A model generated the notes under the pieces. That model had not been told where the DNA came from, did not search any database, and worked only from the letters and a program-made list of their open reading frames with translations. The translations under genes were made by a program, and so were the position numbers. DNA of 36,473 nt from Candidatus Acidiferrales bacterium (GTDB lineage: Bacteria; Acidobacteriota; Terriglobia; Acidiferrales; UBA7541), in NCBI GenBank assembly GCA_030037525.1, contig JASHRC010000274.1, positions 1 through 36,473 on the forward strand, given 5' to 3'. How positions within the stretch are numbered: the first letter of the stretch is position 1; each line of letters opens with the position of its first letter. This document shows, piece after piece, positions 30,407 through 36,473 of the stretch.

Positions 30407-33024
30407 TTCTTCAGCAGCGTCGGCCAGTTCACGACAATTGTGATCGGTGTTCCAGATTGCTCGGCCGCCGTCGGAATCAGAAAGCGGCCGTCCTTCGCGA
30501 TGCCGAACCATGAGAATTGGCCGCCTATCGCGTGAGGGTCAAACAGAGCTTCAGGCGCCCCTGCCTCGAAGGCGCCGCCCGGTCCACTCTTCACGCTCAC
30601 TGCCATCAGCTTTCCGTCTCCTCCGATGAAGTAGAGCTCCTTGCCGTCTCGGCTCCAGAGAGGGCGCGAGCCCCCGTTTATCGAGACTGGCCATTTGCCT
30701 CCTCGTTTGGGAAACGTCTGAACATAAACTTCATAGCGCCCGGTCTCATCGGAGGCGTACGCCAACCATTGGACGTTAGGCGAGAGCTTGCCTCCGATCT
30801 CATTGAATGGTTCGTCCAAATAAGGAAAGGATTTTTGATTGCCGCTCGCTTCTCCCTTGGATAATGGTAAAACCCACATAGAAAGCTTGGGACCCGCCAA
30901 AACTCCCTCGATCAGATAACGGCCATCGCTCGACCAATCCAATGGCACGGTGTAGCTGCCTGGAGTCTTGTCCAAGATCTCCATTTGGCCAACGCCGTTG
31001 ATGGCCTTTTGGTACAGACTAGTGTTGCCTCCGTCGCGGGTAGAGCGAAAGGCGACGTGACTTCCATCGGGAGACCACACGGGATATCCGTTATCCTTTC
31101 CATCGAATGTAAGGCGAGAGCGAGTGCCGCGCCCCAAGTTGTAAAGCCAGAGGTCCTCTCCTCCCTCCGCACTTCTGGAGACAACCACCGAGCTACCATC
31201 CGGTGAGATCGCGGGCTCGGGAGTTATGCCAGGTTCTCCCATGGTCCCAACGATCTTCCCCTGCCGGTTAAACAACGTCAGCTGAATGGGCGTGCTTCCT
31301 CCGAAGTAGGCCAGTAGGCCATTGTCGGATACCGTGAAATTGGTAACTTGCTGTAGGACCGGTACAGGATTACCTTTTAGCTCCAACCTAGTTTCGTCGA
31401 ACGCCTGAACCATAAGTGTGCCATTTTGCAGAAACACGACACTCCCGGGCACGGCGCGCGCTACTGCGCTGAGCAGCGGTCCGGAAGTTTGCTCTTTAGA
31501 TCCTGAATCTAGTGATCCCACATAGGTTCCCGCTGCGGTGCCAGGCGTACGCATGTACAGAAAATGCCGGCCGTCCGGAAGGAACCAGGGGTCCATATGC
31601 CTCACTTCCCCTCGCGAGGAATCTACCTTGGTTAGAAACGATGGCGTCCCGCCTGCCGCGGGGACCTGCATGAGACCTCCAATGAAACCCAACAAAATGA
31701 CGCCATCTCGATTCCACGCACCTCCATAAAGATTGGGGATATCGCAAATCGCTTGCGGGACGCCTCCGGAAATGTCAATCGTTTCGAGCTTGCTTCCACC
31801 TTCAAATCCGAGCAAGCGACTGTCAGGTGACCAGAAAGGACTGCTAGCACCTTCCGTGCTCGGCAAAGGGCGGACCACGAACGAATCCAAGTCGCGAACC
31901 CACAACTGACTCCGTCCGTCCTGCGCTGTTGCCGTGAACGCCAAATGGCGGCCGTCGGGAGAAAGAGCCAAAGACGTGCCGAAACTCGTCTTCTCCGGAG
32001 GAGGGATTTCGTAACGCAGCACTTGCGCTGGAGAGACTGGGCCTTCGCGGAAGTGAACGAAGGCTAGTGCTAGCGCAGTCACGACAGCTACACACGCAAT
32101 GGCCCAGGGCAGCGCGCGGCGCCATGCGGGTGCCGGCGGCGGAAGGCTAGGCGCGGCTTCGGGCGCTCCCGCAATAACTTCGTCAAGCGAAATCCGCGCG
32201 TCACCGATGTCGCGCAATCTTTGCTTTGGATCCTTCTGCAAGCAGCGCATGAGCAGAACACGAACGCGGACGGGGGTCGTAGGCGGTAGTTGTGACCAGT
32301 CCGGTTCTTCCTTGATGACGCCTGCAAGAGTGTCCGTCACCGTTTCACCGTGAAACGCTATCTTGCCGGCCAGCATCTCGTAGAGCACGCACCCGAACGC
32401 CCAGATGTCTGCTCGCCGATCCACGGGCTTGGCTTTGGCTTGCTCGGGTGACATGTAGGCCGCCGTCCCCAGCAGAACTCCCTGCTGAGTCGCCATCCGG
32501 CTAATCGTGGGCGACGTGGAAATATCGATGGAGGACGGATCGCCTTCGAGAGCTTTGGCTAGACCGAAGTCGAGCACCTTCACGCTATCGTCTGCGGCCA
32601 CCTTTATGTTGGCAGGTTTCAGGTCTCGATGGATGATGCCGCGTTCGTGGGCATATTCGAGTGCATCTGCAATCTGTCTTGCGATGCGAACAGCCTCATC
32701 GACGGGAATCGGACCTTGCTTGATGCGATCAGCGAGAGTCGGTCCTTCCACCAGCTCCATTACCAGCGCACGGGTGCTACCCGAATCTTCGAGTCCGTAA
32801 ATTGTGGCTATATTCGGGTGACTGAGTGAGGCGAGGACCTTGGCTTCACGCTGAAAGCGAGCCATGCGGGCTGCATCGCCGGCGAAGACTTCAGGCAGGA
32901 CCTTGATCGCTACGTCACGGCCCAACTTCGGATCGCGGGCGCGATAGACTTCGCCCATCCCACCCGCACCGATGGCAGCGATGATTTCGTAGGAGCCGAG
33001 TTTTGTGCCCGTCGCAATCGTCAT
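30403..33024 (-). CDS. Ser/Thr protein kinase with TM helix and PD40 beta-propeller (array copy C)
   Basis: [133 protein letters not shown]; repeated SPDGRHLAF/WSPDSRLLGF. The ORF extends to 33342, but the true start is the ATG at 33024. Confidence 0.95.
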   Translation of the reverse strand: MTIATGTKLGSYEIIAAIGAGGMGEVYRARDPKLGRDVAIKVLPEVFAGDAARMARFQREAKVLASLSHPNIATIYGLEDSGSTRALVMELVEGPTLADRIKQGPIPVDEAVRIARQIADALEYAHERGIIHRDLKPANIKVAADDSVKVLDFGLAKALEGDPSSIDISTSPTISRMATQQGVLLGTAAYMSPEQAKAKPVDRRADIWAFGCVLYEMLAGKIAFHGETVTDTLAGVIKEEPDWSQLPPTTPVRVRVLLMRCLQKDPKQRLRDIGDARISLDEVIAGAPEAAPSLPPPAPAWRRALPWAIACVAVVTALALAFVHFREGPVSPAQVLRYEIPPPEKTSFGTSLALSPDGRHLAFTATAQDGRSQLWVRDLDSFVVRPLPSTEGASSPFWSPDSRLLGFEGGSKLETIDISGGVPQAICDIPNLYGGAWNRDGVILLGFIGGLMQVPAAGGTPSFLTKVDSSRGEVRHMDPWFLPDGRHFLYMRTPGTAAGTYVGSLDSGSKEQTSGPLLSAVARAVPGSVVFLQNGTLMVQAFDETRLELKGNPVPVLQQVTNFTVSDNGLLAYFGGSTPIQLTLFNRQGKIVGTMGEPGITPEPAISPDGSSVVVSRSAEGGEDLWLYNLGRGTRSRLTFDGKDNGYPVWSPDGSHVAFRSTRDGGNTSLYQKAINGVGQMEILDKTPGSYTVPLDWSSDGRYLIEGVLAGPKLSMWVLPLSKGEASGNQKSFPYLDEPFNEIGGKLSPNVQWLAYASDETGRYEVYVQTFPKRGGKWPVSINGGSRPLWSRDGKELYFIGGDGKLMAVSVKSGPGGAFEAGAPEALFDPHAIGGQFSWFGIAKDGRFLIPTAAEQSGTPITIVVNWPTLLKK
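32290..33024 (-). repeat. Kinase-domain coding repeat unit (copy C), near-parallel to 35830..36473 (copy A)
   Basis: Long nucleotide similarity by eye, for example 'actccctgctgagtcgccatccggctaatcgtgggcgacgtggaaatatcgat' against 'actccctgctgagtcgccatgcggctaatcgtgggagaggtggagatgtcgat'. The two are in direct orientation. Confidence 0.7.
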
Positions 33025-33026
33025 CG

Positions 33027-33452
33027 TTAGAAGAGCAGTTTCTGACCGGGGGCTGTCCCTTCCACCGCGATCATCTTGACTCGAGTGGTCAGCATCGGTC
33101 CGTCGTCGCCGTGGATCTCCATCTGCAAACCGATGTAAATCCCTCGCAACTTTAAGATGCTTCCCCCGAAAGTCGCCCCGGCCAGCCGGGCGGGAGTCGC
33201 GTGGGGAAAGAACTGCCCGCCGCGAACCACGATCTCTCCCCTCCAGCCGTCCGTGACCATGATCTCGTACAGGCTGTTGCGAGTTCGCACCAGCAGCTTC
33301 TGCATCTCGTCCATCTGCTCGATCTGCACGCCATTGGTCCACGGCTCGTCGGACCAGAAGTCGAGCGTTGCTCCCGCGGGGATCGTTTGTGGCATCTGCG
33401 CCGACTGCTCCGCGTGCCGCGTGACGTAGCCGCTGATGTCCGTTGCGCTCAT
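33027..33452 (-). CDS. Uncharacterised 141 aa protein embedded in the kinase array
   Basis: MSATDISGYVTRHAEQSAQMPQTIPAGATLDFWSDEPWTNGVQIEQMDEMQKLLVRTRNSLYEIMVTDGWRGEIVVRGGQFFPHATPARLAGATFGGSILKLRGIYIGLQMEIHGDDGPMLTTRVKMIAVEGTAPGQKLLF; tightly spaced between copy B and copy C. No family recognised. Confidence 0.65.
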   Translation of the reverse strand: MSATDISGYVTRHAEQSAQMPQTIPAGATLDFWSDEPWTNGVQIEQMDEMQKLLVRTRNSLYEIMVTDGWRGEIVVRGGQFFPHATPARLAGATFGGSILKLRGIYIGLQMEIHGDDGPMLTTRVKMIAVEGTAPGQKLLF

Positions 33453-33459
33453 GGATTGC

Positions 33460-33944
33460 TCACTTCCCCGTCGGCACGAGGCGCTTCAACTCTTCGGTCC
33501 AGTTCAGCACGATGTTGATCTGCGTCGGCGCCGCCTGCTCATCGTCGGTCGGCTTGACCATGAGGAATCGTTGGCCGTCCGAGGGCACGTCATAATTGGG
33601 TATCGTTGCCACGCTCTGCTCGTATGGTCCCTCAAAGAGCATCTTCGGCTTGCCCACTGAAAAACTGGGCTGTGTCGTTATTTCCACCGCCATGATTTTG
33701 TCCCCGCTGCGATAGAACAGCTCCCGCCCGTTCCGGTTCCACACAGGTTCGCTGCCGCCTTCGGCGGAGATTAGGTACTTGCCGCCTGGGCCGCATCGCC
33801 AGCGAACGCCTCGGGTAGGACTTTGATGGCTACATCACGGCCAAGCTTCGAGTCGTGGGCGCGGTAAACTTCGCCCATGCCTCCCGCACTGAGCAGAGAG
33901 ATAATTTCGTACGAACCGAGCTTCGTCCCTGTCGCAATCGTCAT
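33460..33944 (-). pseudogene. Internally deleted Ser/Thr kinase paralogue (array copy B)
   Basis: From 33944: [57 protein letters not shown] (stop at 33773..33771). In another frame directly adjoining: [79 protein letters not shown]-lobe joined to the propeller C-terminus with the middle missing. Confidence 0.9.
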
Positions 33945-36473
33945 TTCTTCAGCGCCGCCTGCCAGTTCAGCACTACGGTGAACGGAGCTTGGCTAGTTTC
34001 CACCGGTGCCGCAAAAAGGAAGCGCTTGCCATCCGGCGCCACGTCCCACGACTGCCTAAATACCGAACGCAGTCTGTTTCGCGGGACCTGGAAAAGAACT
34101 TTGGGAACCCCTGCCCGGAATACTGGAGTCGTTGCAATCTCGACAGCCATCAGTTTCTCGTCCGGTGTAAGGTAGTACAAACCATTGCCATCCCCATTCC
34201 ACCGAGGTTCAGTTCCTCCTCCTATGGAGATTAGCCACTTCCCCTCGCCATCCGAAGCCGTCCCAACAAGATCAGGCGAAAACGTCCGCACATAAATCTC
34301 CTCGCGGCCGGATTCGTCAGAGACATAGGCGACGAAGCGCCCGTCGGGCGAGAACTGCCCCTCGCCGTTATTAAACCCCGTACACAAGAAGGGAATTGGT
34401 TTCTTATCACCTTCGAATGAAAGCACCCATAATTCTTTCCTTTTTGTCCTCGGGTCCGACGTCGAATAAAGCAGGAAACGTCCGTCGCGTGACCAGTTCG
34501 TCGGATGCTTGTTCTCGCTCGACTTCAGCACAAGCTCTTCATCCCTCACCCCGCTGGTGGACCTCTGATACAGATCGGATGCGCCGCCCCCAGTTCTGGG
34601 GAAGATTATTCGGCTCGCGTCCGGCGACCATGCGCCAGGGAGGGCATACGAAGCACCAAAAGTGAATCTTGCGCTTGTGCCCCGGGACAGATCGACCACC
34701 CATAGAAATGCTGTCGGCGCACCGCCGTCGAGCCGCACGACCGCGGCTCGAGTTCCATCCGGAGAGAGGCTTACACTCCCGTAGTTAGCCGGTTCCCCGA
34801 CAATACCGACTCGTCTTCCTCGCTGGTCAAGCCAAGTCAGCTGGTAGGCTCCGCCCGTCCTGTAAACCAGCACACCATTGGTTGAGGCTGAGAAAAGTCC
34901 GAAGGCTAAAACGGACCCAAGCCGCTCAGCGATGGTGATTGGCTCGCCTGAGAGCTCCAGGCGCCGGGAATCGAACAGCTGCGCCATCAGCATGTGCTCG
35001 CGCATGAACAGCAACTGCCCTGTGGTGCCCTCGAACGATGGGACATAGCACACTCCTAGATCCGTCGCCAGCAGTCGTTTTAAATTTTGCTCCTCGGGCT
35101 TGACATCGAGAGAGCCGATATAGACGCCGCTGTGCTCGCCCGCAGCCGAATACCGCAAGTAAACGAAATGTCGGCCATCGGGAAGCAGCCACGGCATAAC
35201 GTGCTGAATTTCCCCGCGGGATGGGTCGAGAGTGGTCACAGGAGAAGCAAATCCGCCGTTCGCCTGAACCCGCATGATCACACCCCCACCCGGCCCGAAG
35301 ATGATTACGTCATCACGGTTCCACGAACCTCCCACTGCGGCGAGCGCGAGATCGCACAACGTTTGCGCTGGCCCGCCAGCGATTCCAATTCGCTTGAGTT
35401 TTCCGCCAGCACTAAAAGCAATGTGTCGGCTATCGGGAGACCATACAAACGGCGGGATATTGGGAGATTCCGTGCCGAGCAGCGGGCGCGCTTCAAGCGA
35501 ATCCAGAGGGCGTATCCATAGTCGTAGAACGCCATCGGAGCCCGTCGCGGCAAAGGCTAACTGCCGGCCGTCGGGCGAGATCCCGAACACGCTCGTCGCT
35601 ATCAACACCACCTTCTCCGGCAACACAATTTCTAAGCGCATGAGCCCAGCGGCAGGCAGCTTTTCGCGGTCAGCAGACACCGGTTCTGGCGTGCCTAATA
35701 GAACTTCGTCGAGCGAAATGCGCGCGTCGCCGATGTCGCGCAATCGCTGTTTCGGATCCTTTTGCAAGCAACGTTGAAGCAAAACGCGCACGCGGACTGG
35801 CGTCGCTCCGGGAAGTTGCGACCAATCGGGGTCCTTCATGATTACTGCTGCCAGCGTGTCGGTTACCGTCTCGCCCGTAAACGTTTGTTTGCCCGTCAGC
35901 ATTTCGTACAGCACGCAACCGAACGCCCAAATATCCGCACGGCGGTCCACGGGCTTGGCCTTTGCTTGCTCCGGTGACATGTATGCGGCTGTCCCCAGCA
36001 GAACTCCCTGCTGAGTCGCCATGCGGCTAATCGTGGGAGAGGTGGAGATGTCGATTGCGGCGGGGTCGCCTTCCAGAGCCTTCGCCAAGCCAAAATCCAG
36101 CACCTTGACGGTGTCATCTGCGGCCACCTTGATGTTCGCAGGTTTCAAGTCACGATGGATGATTCCGCGCTCATGAGCGTATTCGAGAGCATCGGCAATT
36201 TGCCTAGCGATACGAACTGCCTCATCGACAGGAACGGGTCCCTGTTTGATGCGGTCGGCGAGCGTCGGCCCTTCCGCCAACTCCATCACCAGGGCGCGTG
36301 TGCTGCCCGAGTCCTCGAGTCCGTAGATCGTCGCGATGTTTGAGTGGCTGAGAGAAGCGAGAACCTTGGCTTCGCGCTGGAAGCGGGCCATGCGATCGGC
36401 GTCGCGGGCAAAGGTGGCAGGAAGGACTTTAATGGCTACGTCACGGCCTAGCTTGGGATCACGGGCGCGGTAG
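33941..36473 (-). CDS. Ser/Thr protein kinase with PD40 beta-propeller (array copy A; start lies beyond the right edge)
   Basis: Open frame to the window edge ([52 protein letters not shown]), [102 protein letters not shown]. Confidence 0.95.
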   Translation of the reverse strand, partial: YRARDPKLGRDVAIKVLPATFARDADRMARFQREAKVLASLSHSNIATIYGLEDSGSTRALVMELAEGPTLADRIKQGPVPVDEAVRIARQIADALEYAHERGIIHRDLKPANIKVAADDTVKVLDFGLAKALEGDPAAIDISTSPTISRMATQQGVLLGTAAYMSPEQAKAKPVDRRADIWAFGCVLYEMLTGKQTFTGETVTDTLAAVIMKDPDWSQLPGATPVRVRVLLQRCLQKDPKQRLRDIGDARISLDEVLLGTPEPVSADREKLPAAGLMRLEIVLPEKVVLIATSVFGISPDGRQLAFAATGSDGVLRLWIRPLDSLEARPLLGTESPNIPPFVWSPDSRHIAFSAGGKLKRIGIAGGPAQTLCDLALAAVGGSWNRDDVIIFGPGGGVIMRVQANGGFASPVTTLDPSRGEIQHVMPWLLPDGRHFVYLRYSAAGEHSGVYIGSLDVKPEEQNLKRLLATDLGVCYVPSFEGTTGQLLFMREHMLMAQLFDSRRLELSGEPITIAERLGSVLAFGLFSASTNGVLVYRTGGAYQLTWLDQRGRRVGIVGEPANYGSVSLSPDGTRAAVVRLDGGAPTAFLWVVDLSRGTSARFTFGASYALPGAWSPDASRIIFPRTGGGASDLYQRSTSGVRDEELVLKSSENKHPTNWSRDGRFLLYSTSDPRTKRKELWVLSFEGDKKPIPFLCTGFNNGEGQFSPDGRFVAYVSDESGREEIYVRTFSPDLVGTASDGEGKWLISIGGGTEPRWNGDGNGLYYLTPDEKLMAVEIATTPVFRAGVPKVLFQVPRNRLRSVFRQSWDVAPDGKRFLFAAPVETSQAPFTVVLNWQAALKK

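Noticed and set aside
33025-33342. N-terminal extension of the 979 aa kinase ORF
   Set aside because: Arg/Asp-rich, out-of-frame overlap with the 33027..33452 ORF; the paralogous start [14 protein letters not shown] at 33024 is far more likely.
1-36473. CRISPR arrays, tRNA/rRNA genes, prophage, toxin-antitoxin or known defence systems
   Set aside because: No regularly spaced short repeats, no recognisable RNA genes and no hallmark proteins of these systems were seen in the window.

Overview
This 36.5 kb window looks like chromosomal DNA from a GC-rich soil-type bacterium. The gene content (PD40-repeat Ser/Thr kinases, Ig/PQQ-like lipoproteins, DUF1111-type cytochromes) resembles Acidobacteriota, but that is inference. 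Recognisable content: a tdh-kbl threonine degradation pair, a parallel beta-helix protein, a PilZ-like protein, an acyl-CoA synthetase, a class C beta-lactamase-fold serine hydrolase, a di-heme cytochrome, an Ig/beta-propeller lipoprotein, a carboxypeptidase-regulatory-like domain protein, a histidine kinase/receiver/receiver-GGDEF operon, a TfoX-like protein, a VOC protein, a DUF3592-like protein, a PD40 Ser/Thr kinase, a pobA-like monooxygenase and a hybrid GAF/PAS histidine kinase. The right-hand 6.5 kb is the most unusual part. It is a same-strand array of paralogous PD40 Ser/Thr kinases in which two full-length genes alternate with two broken copies. The stop codon of each full-length gene overlaps the start codon of the next broken copy (ATGA), and an unrelated small ORF sits in the array. 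I also found unannotated debris: a metallophosphoesterase pseudogene with a stop and several frameshifts, and two transposase fragments. A perfect 7+7 bp inverted repeat lies upstream of tdh. I saw no rRNA, tRNA, CRISPR array, prophage or known defence system.
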